DNA of 56,088 nucleotides from assembly GCA_002633005.1 (NCBI GenBank), contig NMRA01000550.1, forward strand, positions 1 through 56,088. Reading direction: 5' to 3'. Every line of letters starts with the position of its first letter. Positions within the stretch are counted from its first letter, which is position 1. The translations under genes were made by a program, and so were the position numbers. Under the pieces are notes generated by a model that saw only the letters and a program-made list of their open reading frames with translations, searched no databases and was not told the origin of the DNA. Source of the stretch: Phoronis australis. Lineage: Eukaryota > Phoronida > Phoronidae. This document shows, one piece after another, positions 22,701 to 35,725 of the stretch.

Positions 22701-25596
22701 GTGGCTCCTCAACAAAAGTGATCGAACTCCATTGGAAGAGAGGATGTACCAGGAAATGCTGGAAAAACTCCGCAAACCAAAGGTGGCAGCACCAGAGGTA
22801 AATGATAAATGATAACAATTACTGGCAAATCGTTCATGAATAAAAGCTACGGAGCTTAGTTTGCTGGCACAGATCCTTTATTTGTCTGTAAGAGGCACGT
22901 CTCAGTGGCAGACTTAGAGGGGGGCCAAGGGGGCCATGCCTCCCCCCCCCAAAATTCTCCCAGATTCCATTTGGCAGTACTGGCAAAATCCTGGCTAATA
23001 CTCTGCGCTTCCCCCCCAACTCAAAATTCTGGATCCGCCCCTGGGTCTGACAGTAGCAGGCCCTTCACACTAGACTGAAAATCATGTCCACTCAAATGTG
23101 AAAAATTGCATGAACCTTCCTTCATGTGGTCCGAAATATCATAAAAATTCCCTTAATTGTTAATTGTTTTTTGCTGTTGTTTTTTAAAGAAATTTAAAGT
23201 TCCTGAGCAAGGAGGGGTGCAGACATTATGGACCCATTTCCCACTGGATCTGTGCTTAGATTGAGTTTTTGTTTTTGTGGTATATTAGTATTGAAATGTG
23301 TAATCAAAGTTGATAATGACCACTGATTTCACATAAATTGTCATTTAAGTGTCGCTGTGTAAACTGTCATTTAAGTGTCGCTGTGTAAACTGAACTTTGA
23401 AATGCCAAAGCATGTGAGTCATTGTAACAATATCACCCAGCTTAGATATTTATCACTACTTTCCTACCCTAGTTTTCTGGATTATGGTACCAACCCAGTC
23501 AATGACTATATGGCTGTTGTCCTATAGATGTCGCCGGTGGTTACACTAAAGTAATAATGTGCATGAGATATGGTTAATTTGTTTGAAAGTTGAGCAATTT
23601 TCAATTATAAGTACGGTGTAGAATTATGTGTGTGTTTTTGCTTTCTAATATTACTTTTGTTCCGTTCTGCCTATGACTCGTATATAATCATACAGTGTCT
23701 CGTAATCAACTTTTAATTGTGGGCAGCACACTGCGTATGTTTTGTTTGCTCAGAAATTTTGAGTTTGGTTTTTGCAAATTGACACTCTTGTTCTTTGATT
23801 TTGGGCACTTTTGTTGTTTTTTGTTGTTTTTATTTTGTTTTTATTTTGTTGTTTTTATTTTGTTTTGAATGCCTTTTGTATTGGTTCACATTGTTAATGA
23901 AAAGATATAATTAAACCTATTATGTAATGGTATTCTAAGGTCTGGTACTAACAGTCAGTTTTGTTATATAAGTACATTTGGAATTACACCAACGTTCACA
24001 AAATCAAAACATTGTGTTTCATAGTTTTGATAAAAAGTTTCGGGTCTTCATAAATACATAATTTTGAAAATGAATTTTGAGAATCGCGAAAATCGCCACA
24101 GTAACAATATGGCTGGTTAATTACAATATTATTATCTGAGCTTGAAGACATTCTGCTGATGGCAATGTCAATGCCAATTTCAGATTGTAGAAAAAAAGAG
24201 GAAAAAGACACCCAAAGGAGACCCGTTTATCAGGCGTCCTGTTCCGCGTATACTTTACGTCATTGACAAACATCTGAGGTTGAACAAAATACGACTACTT
24301 GATTTTTTCCAAAGAACAGACAAGTCAAAAACATGGGACATCAGTCGTCAGGAGTTCCGAACTATCTTTGAAACGGTGAGTGCCTCTATTGGCCAAATAT
24401 AATACTAGTCAGATTGGGAAGTCAGATCTGGCATTATTTTGTAATGTTTAGAAATTATTATTTGTGAGCCAGTTAGTTCGCTAAATGACAGATAAGCACA
24501 GTTCAAGCTATACAGCATATCTCTTTACTTCATACGGCCAGGATTAGGCTCAGGGACAGTTTTTGTGATCACTGATGACAGCTCGTTGTTACAGAAAACT
24601 TTTGCTTTTGATGATTGCTAGTTAGCTTACAAAAACACTTCTAAAGCTTAATTGCACCTAGTAATCACCAACACCACTGGTAACAGTCTGTACTGTCTCG
24701 TTTAAACCGATCCCAAAGAGATTTCAGCTCAGTCGAATGCACCGTTTTACCAAACTGAAATTCTTTATACAATATATCAAGCCTAAGTGGGCTGAGTAAA
24801 GCTTGCTGCAGTGGATGTTTCCATAGCAATCAATGAACTTCATTTGGTGCCTGGTGCTGTCATGCAATGTAATTAGAAATGTTAACTCGCAAATTATTGA
24901 ATCAAGGAAATTTGAAACCTGCTACACCACCGGGGGATAATGGGAGATATGCTTTAGCATTGTGAGAGCACAAAACATTTTTTTTCACTTGACTCAATCT
25001 TTTGTTCTGGTGTGCAAGACTTGGCAGGGATGAAATTGAATTTCATTCATTCATGCACATTTCAAGAAGTCAAACATTTTTGAACTAGTCCTTCGAATAT
25101 CCCCCTGCACAACAGTGACAAATTTAATGGCATAGTGGTTATAAAGAATTAATGAAAAACTCTGGAAAATACCCCACTGCATTAAATCCATGGAAGAATA
25201 CGGAAAACTGTTGCCATCTAGTGGCAAAGCATATTTTATCATGTCAATGCTATATCGGAAATAGTTAGTAAGAAATAAGTGAAAGATAAAAATTTTGTAA
25301 AGATCTATATTTTGATACACTTCAACAGTTTTATTTCTTAATTTCTTCTTTGTCCCGTTGTGTGTGATTAAAACTGCAGAAATCGTTGTTTGGATTTTAT
25401 GACATTCTGGAATTTGATGTTTCAGCATGACCTCGCCTACAAGGAGGAGGAGTTGGACGAAATGTTTGTTTGTTTCGATAAGAACCTCAGCGACTTCATT
25501 GACTACCGAGACTTGGCTGAAGCTATGACAATCCTTCAACTGGAGAAGCGTCAGCTGAGAAGAACGATTGCGAGTGAGTCTTTTTGTCGTTGTACA

Positions 25597-25644
<48 letters not shown>

Positions 25645-28512
25645 GCTGCTGCCGCTGCTGCTGCTGCTGCTGTCGTCAAGGAATTGACAATTATTTGTAT
25701 TGATCATCCCCGTAAGGTTGGGAGAAGTGCTGAAGAATGTAAATTGAAATTGATTGATTTCTTTTCTTATGTCATGTAATGAGGGATTGTGATTATTGTA
25801 TGCAGGTGATTTCTTTCATTTGTTTTCCCTTCGACTCCATATGAAGACTAGACTTAAAGTGGCTGTAGTCCTATTTTGTCACAAAAACCTGTTTTTGATT
25901 TCAACCACATGCTGTACTGTAATGAGCTTGGTCTTGAATTGTTTCAAAATGAAGTCAAAAAAGTCAAAATAAATGTGACGAATCACAATTGCTTGAGACG
26001 AGGTTCTGCAAGTTGACTTGTCACTGCGAGTCATTTTATTCACCAATCATGGTCTCCAGCAATAACGAGCTGTCAGTTTTTTGTAAGACCGAAAATCAAA
26101 TCTCATCTGAGTAAGGAGTTGACAATAGTTTTATAGAGGCAAGTGGTCTGACTAAATCAGCAGTTAGTTTCTTCAATGGAAGATGGGTTGATAGCTTTGC
26201 TTTAAGTACAATAAGTAAAACAAAATACTCGTGCACGAAAAATTGTCAAGATGACACGTGCACAAGAAATCTCATCGCTTGTAGTTTTAACAGAAGAAAG
26301 CCGGAGTTTTAGAATTAAGACACAATCCTGAACATGCAGTGACAGTGTGTGTTAAACATCATTTTCATGACAGGTTTAACAAATTTAAAGCACTTCACAT
26401 GTAACTCAGCTGTTTGCGATTCATCAATGTGCTTTATCCATCTCAACCCCTGGGGAAGTAAGCAAGACTTACAATGGGAGCTGCCTGTCTCAGGGCATCA
26501 CCACCTCATATTTACAGCTTCCTAAATGCTGTATCCACACGCAGACAAGTTCCACCTCTTCACCCATTTCTACCCCATTGAGCCTTTCTCGTGTTTTATT
26601 TATCTCTTGGGTTCTTTACTTCTCGTAGGCGGTAAGTCAATCTCCGCTAAAGACTGGGACTCCATGTTTTCATCATCCCCCGTGACGACCCCGGGGGCAC
26701 CGTCAAGGCCCCACACCCCCAACCAGCTGGAGGTCCCCCCATCAGACAACAGGAAGGAGCAGTTCATGCTCTCCTCCGATGAGGCTATGGTTGATCTGCG
26801 TAAACGGGACAGAGAGGCATTAAAGAACAACGTCCGACTGGCTCATACTGTCAATTTACCAGATGAGGGTGTGGCAGAGGGCGGCGTCATGAGTGCCGTC
26901 GACACCCCAGCTTTCATTACACCAAAACAAGACAAACCTCCATTTTCAACAGGTATTTATGACACATTTTCTCATGTTCGTAATTCAAATCATTCCATCT
27001 CATTGTTAAAACACTATGAACTGTTCAAGGCCATAAACACTTTGGCCTGTCATTTATGAATTGCATTAGGACCTGCAGCCATTCCTCAGAGAATCTGGTC
27101 ATAGGTGTCTTTGGGGATCTGACTTCCATCTTCTGTTGTGTTTGTAGAAAGTCAGAACATTGGACTTACAAGTGCAATTCAGCGTGGCCACTGCTCGTGT
27201 AAATTAATAGTCTGATCAGAATTCTTAATATTTTTTATTTCATTGGAATTCTGTTTTTTGTTGACATTTTGTGTCAGGAACATGTGGTACTGTAGGCTTT
27301 TGGCAAAAAGTGTAAAATTTGATCTAGTTTTGTAAATCATTGATGTCTACTCCTTCAGGTCGCGGACCCACTAGGTCACCACAGTGGTTTCCACCCCAGT
27401 CACGGACAGCCGGCCGAAACACTGGGTCCAACCTGAGAGAGAATTACCCGGATGAAGAGATCGCTAGACCATACACTAACCTGGAGAAAGAGGAGCCACT
27501 TGTTCCTGATGAGGAACTGGATGATCAGATCCGACCTTTGACCCCAGTTCACTCACTGGCAGCAGTGACTAAATCTGCTTCATCAGGGGCCACTAGGAAA
27601 ATTGTGAACACCTCAGCAGGCCGTAGTGGACACACATCACCACTTTTAAGTTCCGCCAAATCTAAACCAATTGCTAGACTTGGCAGTAGGGGGACCCGCT
27701 TTACCAACTCGCCATGTTCGAGCAAGTCGCTGAGGTCTGGGAAGTCCACTCGGTTTTCAAAGGAAGCATCAAATATAATAAAAACTGGTGTCAAGGCTAT
27801 CGATAATCACATGAGGCCCTCTGTTCTTGGGGGAGAAACTGCTGAAATGACGAACAAGTTCAGGCGACTGAAACTAAAGGAATATTACGAAATAATAAGA
27901 CTGTGTCAGCAAAATGGTATTGTATTCAATGAAGGGTTATTTCAACGTGTGTTGCTTCACCCTGGAGACAAAGTACCACGTGAACTAAGGAAAATCCGCC
28001 AGCCTGCAAATCCACTCTTGTCTGCTCATTTCGCTGATCCACCGGAACGTGTAAAAACACCAACAATCATTAAACAGAAAGGTAAGCTGAAGCAAGCTGC
28101 AAATGGGGATATATTTATCAACTCTAGGCATCTTTACAAACAAAGGAACCAGTGTACACCTGCGGCAGAGAAAGTAGAACTGTCAACAGGTAGAGCTGTT
28201 GTAGCTAGAAAGATTGACTGCTGGATGACATATGAAGAGTACTGTAATTTGACCAGACAATATGAAGAACGCTACATTAAAATGAACGGCTATGTGAACA
28301 TGGACGCCTTCTGGCCTGGTTATATGCTGGACAAAATGAGACTTCACATGCCGGAACCAGACAATGCAGGTACAGGAAAGAATGCCATTTATAGCCACAC
28401 AAAACAAAGAAAACCAACCAATCCCGGTTATTTTCACAGAGAGGTGTGGCCCGAAAGTGACAGTGGTTATATAAAATATGGGGATATCACCATGGACCAT
28501 AGAAAACATTAG
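19739..28512 (+). CDS. EFCAB12: EF-hand protein, EFCAB12-like, 6 coding exons, complete
   Basis: Exons: 19739-20203, 22618-22797, 24184-24375, 25426-25573, 26629-26952, 27359-28512. Every junction is AG/GT and the frame is continuous, giving 820 residues. Two EF-hand-like units lie in exons 3 and 4: loop D261-E272 (DKSKTWDISRQE) keeps ligands at 1, 3, 5, 9 and 12; loop D297-D308 (DKNLSDFIDYRD) ends in Asp rather than Glu, so calcium binding there is doubtful. Residues 329-600 are Ser/Pro/basic rich and probably disordered. The C-terminal part has LLHPGDK (about 634) and AFWPGYMLDKMRLHMP (753-768), which resemble the C-terminus I recall for vertebrate EFCAB12, a shorter protein (about 570 residues) of ciliated tissue. 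Cellular role is inferred. The ATG lies in a tandem repeat, and an upstream non-coding exon is possible. The gene is firm; the name is less so. Confidence 0.75.
20204..22617 (+). other. EFCAB12-like intron 1
   Basis: AT-rich, with no exon or transposon ends seen. Holds a 24-bp tandem duplication at about 21798-21845 (TTTCACAACTCCGTTTCTC twice). Confidence 0.55.
22913..23043. mobile_element. Small TIR element, CAGGGGCGGAT family, copy in EFCAB12-like intron 2
   Basis: 131 bp from CAGTGGCAGACTTAGAGG to GGATCCGCCCCTG, flanked by CGTCT (22908-22912) and GGTCT (23044-23048), a 5-bp duplication with one change. The interior shares ATTCCATTTGGCAGT with the copies near 34079 and 44587. No ORF. Confidence 0.65.
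23339..23390. repeat. 26-bp tandem duplication
   Basis: TGTCATTTAAGTGTCGCTGT plus TAAAC occurs twice in a row in EFCAB12-like intron 2. Further on, 23800-23875 is a TTTTG/TTTTA low-complexity run. Confidence 0.85.
25597..25672. repeat. CTG/GCT trinucleotide repeat in EFCAB12-like intron 4
   Basis: About 25 GCT units with one ACT and one GCC interruption, starting 23 bases after the exon 4 donor (25574). In the exon frame it reads as alanine and stays open to 25779; on the other strand it reads as serine. Confidence 0.9.
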
Positions 28513-30000
28513 TGTACAAACATGATAGTTGGTGCTGTTCTGATTAGGCCAAAAAAGTTGATTCTGTCTGTACCCCACTCATTTTAAGACTTGCACTCAC
28601 TGACTAAAAAACAATGCCCACCTTCATCAATTTCAGCCAAAGTCTTGTAGTTTTTTGACAAGCTGTACAAAGGCTCTTAAGCAAGGTCTGAATTTCCATT
28701 GCCAAAAAAACAAATCCCTCATCATTTTTGCTCATATGGGGTGGATTTTTTTTCTTGAAAAAGTAAGCAATTAAAATATAGCCTAGCACCCACTCGATTT
28801 TCAGAAAAGAACGAGAACCATCTATGCTTTTTGGCCTTATATTACTAGCTTGGAATTAAATTTTTAACCAAAGTTATTGAGCAGGTATAGGATCACTATT
28901 GTGAGGACTTTGGAACAAATAATAGTGGGTGGCAGGGCAATGAGTATGGCTGTATTATGAGCCATAATCATCTGTTGGATAGAGTCATGACTTTGGTTGA
29001 TTTATACCCATCTAGCTGGGAGGGGATAGCTAAAGTAGTCAACATTCTCAACTGCCCTGTCCCCACACTTGACTTTGAACGTGAAAATCTGGACATGTTG
29101 GATGTTTGCTTCATTTTTATTATTGTTATTATTATTGTTGTTGTTATTATTATTCACAGTAGTGAGAAGTCAGTTTGTAAAGTCATGGAAAGTAAGTTCT
29201 TAGTGTGAATTGTCGGGTCCAAGTCAAAATTGCTAACTCAAAGTGGGTGAAAAAATCACCATTCATTACAAATGAGAAATATGCTTGAATAACACAAACT
29301 CAATCTTACAACAAATTGTAGTTAGCCCTCCATTTACAATTGAAATTTCAGTTTTGTGAAATACATCTCATACCATAATCTTTTATGATATATTATGTAC
29401 TGTACCATGTGAATGGTTCACGACATGTACCTTGTACTATAAATTTACACTTGTATTGCAAAGATCATTCTAAATTACTAACATTTTCTTCAGTGAGTGC
29501 ACATGCACCAAGTCCCTTGGAAAACCAGGGAAAGTGGGAAAGTACAGGAAATTTGATTACAGTTTCTCTAAGGCTTAAAAAGTAATAGATTTAGCTGTTG
29601 CTACTCTTGAGAATAAAAACCTATTATGGCTATGTATGCATTGAAGTCAGCAGCATATGTCTGAATGAAGTCAGCAGCATATGTCTGAATGCCAAGCTCT
29701 CTGCAAACATTCACTCTAACCGTTATTTGCTCTGGGCTGGTTTGCATAAAATGTCAGTTTTGATCGGTAACAATGTAACAGTGTGATATGATCATTATCC
29801 ATTGGGTGAATTTAATGCAACTGGGTCATTCTAGTTGATGTATCTGTGGAAACATTCCTGTTGAAATTTATTATATTATTGTTGCGTTATTGCAAATCAG
29901 ACTGCTGAAATTGTTAAAATACGTTGAGATGGTGTCTTCACCATTTGTACAATGTTGACAAACTTTGTTGAAATGTGTGATTGTGTACCAATCTAATAAA
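28513..30000 (+). other. EFCAB12-like 3' UTR and downstream sequence
   Basis: No exon seen. Candidate poly(A) signals are ATTAAA at 28770, AATAAA at 29612 and AATAAA at 29995. Contains a TTA/TTG repeat (about 29118-29156) and a 24-bp tandem duplication (29642-29690, GAAGTCAGCAGCATATGTCT). Confidence 0.5.
29995..30000 (+). terminator. Candidate poly(A) signal for the EFCAB12-like gene
   Basis: AATAAA followed by a GT-rich stretch (CACTGTCAGTGTTTCAGTG). Signals at 28770 (ATTAAA) and 29612 (AATAAA) are alternatives, so the UTR length is uncertain. Confidence 0.35.
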
Positions 30001-30440
30001 ACCAGATTTTGATATCTGCACACTGTCAGTGTTTCAGTGAATTCCTAACGCTGGGGGTGATTTGTCTTTTCACTCAGATTTGTTAAAATCACTTGGGTTA
30101 GAAACTTAAATCTTGGTTACACTGAAGTACCGTATTTAAGGTGTAACTTTCTGCTTTTAGGGTGTCATTTTTCATGAAATGTATCTGTATTTGTGCCATT
30201 GACACATAACACATCCCGATCCCGCGTGCTGGTGTGGGGGCTTTAATGAGGCTGATACTTTTTAAGTAGAATGACAAAAAATTGTGCTTAGGTCCTTAAA
30301 TCTAAAAACGATGTACGGTTTTTTTATCTACAATTGGCATTTTTGTAAAAAATAGAATGGAACATTTAGAGCCCAATTAGTTTTTACATCGAAATAAAAC
30401 AATTGGAGGTAACTATTGCAAAGCAAAAATATTAATATAC

Positions 30441-30545
30441 ATGTGCGCACCCAGCCTAAAAAATGGGGAGCTCGAATTTTTGCGAATGTGGACCTTTTAC
30501 GAAAAAACAGGGTACGTTCAGAGCTATGAATTGTGCATTCATCTA
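30441..30545. mobile_element. Fragment of the CATGCGCGCACCC element family
   Basis: Starts CATGTGCGCACCCAGCC and continues ATGGGGAGCTCGAATTTTTG, GTGGACCTTTTACGA, like the other family copies, but no right end is found, so it is truncated. Confidence 0.5.
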
Positions 30546-33400
30546 ATTTTGGTACTTTCTGGCGCAAAGCGTGATTGATTTTAGTACGGCAGAAGTTCGC
30601 TAATTTCGACCTTATGATCTTATCATTGTAATAAGTCACTTTTAGATTGTAACCATGCATAGTGATGAAATGTTGATCGATATTTGGGAAGATCTTTGCA
30701 AATAGCAATGGTTTGTTCACGGGTTGAACTCAACAAAACACTCATTTGTTGGAGTTGAGAACAATTGTGACGGGACAGGCTGTAGCCTGTTCAAATACCT
30801 AAATCCAGTCACTTGTCGTTACGCCATTTATTGATATGACAGGGATCCTTCAAGTTAGTGAAAAACTCTTGGTTTGCACAGTTGAGTAAGGGAGCCGGAT
30901 CAAGGCGACTGAGTTTTGATCGAGTGTTGTGATCAAATCAAGCCTGATTTCATTGCTTCATTTTCATTTTGTCATTTTTGTTCATCAAACGAGACTCTTG
31001 AGCTACGGTTCTAGACAACACGTGATTTTCAGGCAAAATTAATCAACAAAACAGACAATTACGTTGATCATTCTTGATACGTACCGACGTGTGGCCCTGG
31101 CCTGCGGATATCGAATAGCATGGCCTCAGATATCTTTTCATGTCCAGTCTCAGAACCACTGGCACTTTCGACAATAAAAAGTTTAGACCCTACTAACAGG
31201 TGTGTTTACTTAACTTTCGAAAAACTGCTCGTACTTGCATTGCTGAGTGTGTGTGTGTGTGTGCGTGCGTGCGTGTGTGTGTTTCTGTTTGCATAAGTAA
31301 TGACTGTTTACTATTCTTTCTATGATAATTAATTTGTGCAATGTTTATTTGTTGGCCAAAAATTTTTTGTTTATTCGATTTCTGAGCAACGAATGTTGTC
31401 TGCAGTATTTGTAAAAACATTCAATCCAATACTTCGTGTTGCTGTCAACGAACAGTACTTGCTTACAGTACGTGTACTTGCCGATTGTCCCGTTGTTGGC
31501 GGACTATCCCGCTTTTAATTTTTTACCGTCAGCCTACCGACACCATCAAAATGTCCCGCTTTTTGACACACCGCGACACTGACATATCATGTACTACTGT
31601 GTGTTCCCACACGGCATGACACTGTTTTCCCGTTCGTCAAAAAACGGGACGTTTTATGGGTTTTTGAGGCATCCGCAATTGCCTATTCGACTTAAAAAAT
31701 GCCGCCGGGCGCTTTTTGGGTGGAACGCCTCGCGTTTGAAAAAACAGTCAGGACGTTTTTGTGTGTTGCACCGGGCGAACATTTCACCATTGCGTTTTAG
31801 CAAAGACCTAGATGCCTCACTTTATATCTGTAAGTCCCGCTTTTCAATCCAGTTGTCCCGTGTTTTCATTCTCGAATGTTAACAACTATGGAACAGGTAT
31901 TTATTTGTCGTTTTGTCATGGTGAATATTGTTACTTTACAGAGACCACTTTCTTTAGTAACTTGAACATAACAATCGTAAAAATATGTTCCAATGTCTCT
32001 TGTTTACGGTAACGAACGTTGCGTGTATCAGGATCATCAATTTTTACTTTCTGATGAAATGAATTTATTTACAAACTACTATGGAAAGTCCTATGTACAT
32101 TTCAAACCTACACAATTGGTGTTTGCTCATTTTATCAGTCAGAAAGCTTTTATCTGCAAATTTCGGACAGACTGTTGGAGTAATTAGTTTATCACATTCC
32201 TGTATATGTCACTATATCCTGAATGTTTTACTGAATAAATGTATCAAGCAGCATCAAAAGTCCAATTAATATTTAAAGATGCGTAGTGTTGGATGAATGC
32301 CTGACTAAATTCTTCACAGCAAATGTTAAGATCCATATTCTAAAATCTTTGAAATAATTGAAATTATTTCCCTGCTGGTTTAATTAGTCATTCATTTAAT
32401 CTCTCTTTTTTCTGTTTCTAGTACACCCTGTTATTTTTCGCATTTTGGTAACAAAAATATTTTTTAAAATTGTCAGCTATGCGAAATGATGATTATTCAA
32501 GTATGGGTCGTTTGCTTCAGCTATAACCGTACACCATAAAGAATTGAAGAAGGACTTCTAAAGATATGATTCGCATGCAATTCGGTGGAGTTGTGAAAAG
32601 TTTTAGTGACAGTAAATTCCTTAGGAATAACCAACACCGTAGCAAACGAATGCAAACAAGTGCCACGCATACGCGGCGCAACCTCAGCAGCCAGAGATCG
32701 AAGTTGACATTCCAGAGCTAGAGTCGTTATGCTATATTATGTAGACGACAGTGTGTTTTCATTTTTGGGATGGATACGACGTATTCGATGACACCTAGTG
32801 GCCATTTTAATGTCCGAGTCTGTTTCTGTTGTCTCTCTCTATACGTGCCAAACCGCTCAGTCGAGGATCATTATGAAAATTGCCAGGTGTGTTCTTATTG
32901 ACACGAGCATGACTAGCGTAGATTTCCAAATAAGTCCAATTATTGCGAACACTCCTACTCACATCTTTTTTTTCATCTGCGGCTGTATCTAGCAAACCCT
33001 TTGCAAGATCGCAATGCGGAAAGTGTATTCCTATTAACTTGGCAACAATTGGACGGATTCGACGACCGGTGTGCCTCCTATTTATTTATTTTGGCTCTTT
33101 ATCTTTGGAGTTATTAGCGTATTTTCATGAAATTTGGCTAATGGTTGTGTATCAGAGAGACGGCATTTCAACGCTCCTTTCTGAATACACGATTGGACTT
33201 CTCTTGGCTTACTAATATGGCTATCGTTTAATTTGGCGTGACACACGGATGTGCGTGCGGCATCCCGCAAATTATATACATGTCTATTTATTGAGCAAAT
33301 GGCCGATTTAGTTGGACAAGACTTTGTTTGGCCACCAGCTGAATTGAGTGTCACTTGTGTGGGCACGTGACTGGCAGAATTGTTGACAATAAGACACATA
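30546..33400. other. Intergenic, no gene seen
   Basis: Short ORFs of 60-130 codons on both strands without recognisable domains. A TG/CG microsatellite lies at about 31247-31282. Confidence 0.45.
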
Positions 33401-33407
33401 CAGCCGA

Positions 33408-33570
33408 TTTCATAAAGGTAGTTTAAAGTTAAACCTGGTTTAAACTGGACTTAGACCAGGTTTAAAGATAATCTGCATTTCATAAAGGTGGTTTAACTTT
33501 TAGACTAGTGGTCTAGTAAAACCTGGTTAACTTCAGTTTAGACCTGGTCTAAATTAGTTTTCATTTCAAC
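33408..33570. mobile_element. Fold-back repeat built from TAAACCTGGTTTA motifs
   Basis: ATTTCATAAAGGT followed by GTTTAA occurs at about 33408 and 33478. Between and after lie mutually inverted AAACCTGGTTTAA, GACCAGGTTTAAA and TTTAGACCTGGTCTAAA. This is a nested palindromic MITE-like sequence. Ends not resolved. Confidence 0.5.
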
Positions 33571-33812
33571 AAAGAGGTATATATTACTTAGGCCTGTATA
33601 ATGTTTTTTATACAGGTTAACTTTAGACTTGGTCAGACCCAGATTTAGTACTATTAAATATGGCAGACTTGTACGATATAGGCGCAAATTAATGACGCTG
33701 TGTGCATTTACGATGTCGTTTTAGAGCAAGAACTGACTATTTTCAATATTCAGTTTTAGGACGACACAAGATCAAACGTAACACGGGGGGGACTGAGAAT
33801 TTTTGAAGGGGG

Positions 33813-33893
33813 GAGCGGATCAAGGATTTTTAAAAGGAGGGTCTGGGTCACTAAAATCAAGGGGTCCGGACCCCTTGAACCCCTGGATCCGCC
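33813..33893. mobile_element. Diverged CAGGGGCGGAT-family element with a 20-bp perfect palindrome
   Basis: Runs from GAGCGGATCAAGGATTTT to CCCCTGGATCCGCC. Contains CAAGGGGTCCGGACCCCTTG (33858-33877), a perfect palindrome. The ends are inverted copies, as in the intact family members. Confidence 0.5.
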
Positions 33894-34078
33894 TATACGT
33901 AGACCCGCAGTACGTACCGAAGGGTGTTCTTTGGATTCCTCAGAGTATGACGGTTCGAGCAGAGCGTCATTGTCGCAAGCGCTACGCGTATGACTAAAAG
34001 GGCATCTAATACTATGAGTTCCATCTCCATTGGTCCCCGATTTAAGGTTGCCGCGAAGGGGTCCTGCCCAGGGGCGGA

Positions 34079-34175
34079 TTTAGAGGGGGGCAAGGGGATC
34101 ATGGCTCCCCTAAAATTCTCCTCGATTCCATTTGGCAGTTCGGGGATGCGAATGTCTGACGGGCAAAATCCAGGC
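34079..34175. mobile_element. Truncated CAGGGGCGGAT-family element
   Basis: Left end CAGGGGCGGATTTAGAGG is intact; the interior (ATTCCATTTGGCAGTTCGGG, GCGAATGTCTGACGGGCAA) matches the complement of the copy at 44587-44745; the right end is lost after AAAATCC. Confidence 0.6.
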
Positions 34176-34547
34176 AACCGCATTGCATAAGAGTCATATC
34201 ATTAGAGAGCGCTTCTTGATGATTATACCAGAAACAAGAATCAAAAGATCAATCAGTAAGTAATTATCATTTCGCATACCTGGTTTAAATGTATTATTAA
34301 AAAAACAGTGTTTCCAAAATGCAAAACAATAACAGCGTGTAATAGTAAATAGCAACACAAACAAGGAAATGAACCAGAGAGCTTATGTAAATAACTAATT
34401 AAGACATGACAGAAAAAAGCATTGACTCAAACGATTTTTACCCTATAAAGACAAAGGTTTTAGATTATGGATAACTCACATTTGCTGTGGATAATTTAGT
34501 CAGGCATTCATCCAAAATTATACATGTAATATTTTGAACATCAGGGT

Positions 34548-34693
34548 CCAGTTGCATAAAAGTTATACGCCGTATAGCAACAATGACATCGCATAATCAC
34601 GCGTCGCGTTTTTATTGTTGAACAATGCACCTGACGTCATGCAACAATCAAACTTATCCAGTGGTTAACTTTTGAAACTTTATGCAACTCAGC
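34548..34693. mobile_element. Fold-back MITE with GTTGCATAAA ends
   Basis: CAGTTGCATAAAAGTTA at the left is inverted as AACTTTATGCAACTCAG at the right, about 146 bp apart. The interior has TTGTTGAACAATG. No ORF. Confidence 0.55.
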
Positions 34694-34989
34694 TCTGTTG
34701 CATAGTTTTCACGGTCAACATTCAAGAACGAAAAAATGGAACAACGGGATTGAAAAGGGGGACTTCAGAATAAATAAAGGAACATCTGGGTCTAAGCCAA
34801 AACTTAAGGGTAAAATGTTCACTGCCACACACAAGACGTACCGACGACGTTTTTCGTCGAACGGGAGATGTAACATCGGAAAAAGTCCTACAGCGTTTTT
34901 TCGTTGTTTATTTGTTATTGAATGGTGCCACAAAAACTCATGAAACGATCTGTTTTTTCTTTTTAGACGAACGGGAAAATATGGCTACC

Positions 34990-35415
34990 GGGAATATCCG
35001 TAGATAAACCCACCCGATGAAACGCCCATGGGCGTTTAATCGGAAAATTATGCCAAATAAACTCTCGTGGGCATTTATCTAGTGTTACTTCTGGAGTCAA
35101 GTGTCAGTGGGCTTTTATATGGAAAATTTCCTTTTATAAGCCCACACAGCGTCAACTTTTTGTCACGAATTCAGTTTTGTGGAGCATTTATTATTTATAA
35201 AAACGAACAAGGTATTGGCGAACTATGCATTTATTAACATAAAATTTAAAAACACTGTTTGAAATAACAAAATGTCAGCAAAACTATGGCTACGTTTACA
35301 CGGCCCCCTTTTTCGAATAAACGCCCTGGTGTTTATTTGGTTTTAGCTAAAATGTCTGAAAATTTTCATTTTTCCGAATACACACCCATGGGCTTATCCA
35401 CGGAAATTCGAGTAG
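34990..35415. repeat. Nested palindromes of an AATAAACGCCCATGGGCGTTT type
   Basis: A perfect 18-bp palindrome AAACGCCCATGGGCGTTT (35020-35037), extended with one mismatch to CCGAT/ATCGG arms. Also an inverted pair GTGGGCTTTTATATGGAAA and TTTCCTTTTATAAGCCCAC (about 35109-35147), and a third set near 35312-35340 (CGAATAAACGCC...GGTGTTTATTT) ending in CCCATGGGCTTATCC. These look like several diverged copies of one MITE. Confidence 0.6.
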
Positions 35416-35725
35416 GCAATTACAAACATATGTGATCATATGTCATTTTTTTGTATTTTATTTCACGGATATAGGTAAATAGTACAGATAACAGTAAGCC
35501 TACTTCTCAGAAATCGAGTTAACAAAAACGTCGTCTGGGCAACAGGTAAACATCGCTCAAAATGAATTATTATAGAAACAATTGTAAACAGTAATAACAC
35601 ACACACATACATGCGGGGTCGTGGTAGAGCGTTAGGGAAGATATGCTCAACATTCTGTGATAACAAGAATTTAGGATTCGAAACGTTTAATACAATATTT
35701 GATTTGTGTGTGTGTGGCACCTTTT

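Noticed and set aside
25051-25707. 218-codon minus-strand ORF opposite EFCAB12-like exon 4
   Set aside because: Poly-Ser comes from the CTG repeat; the rest is antisense of a supported exon and intron.
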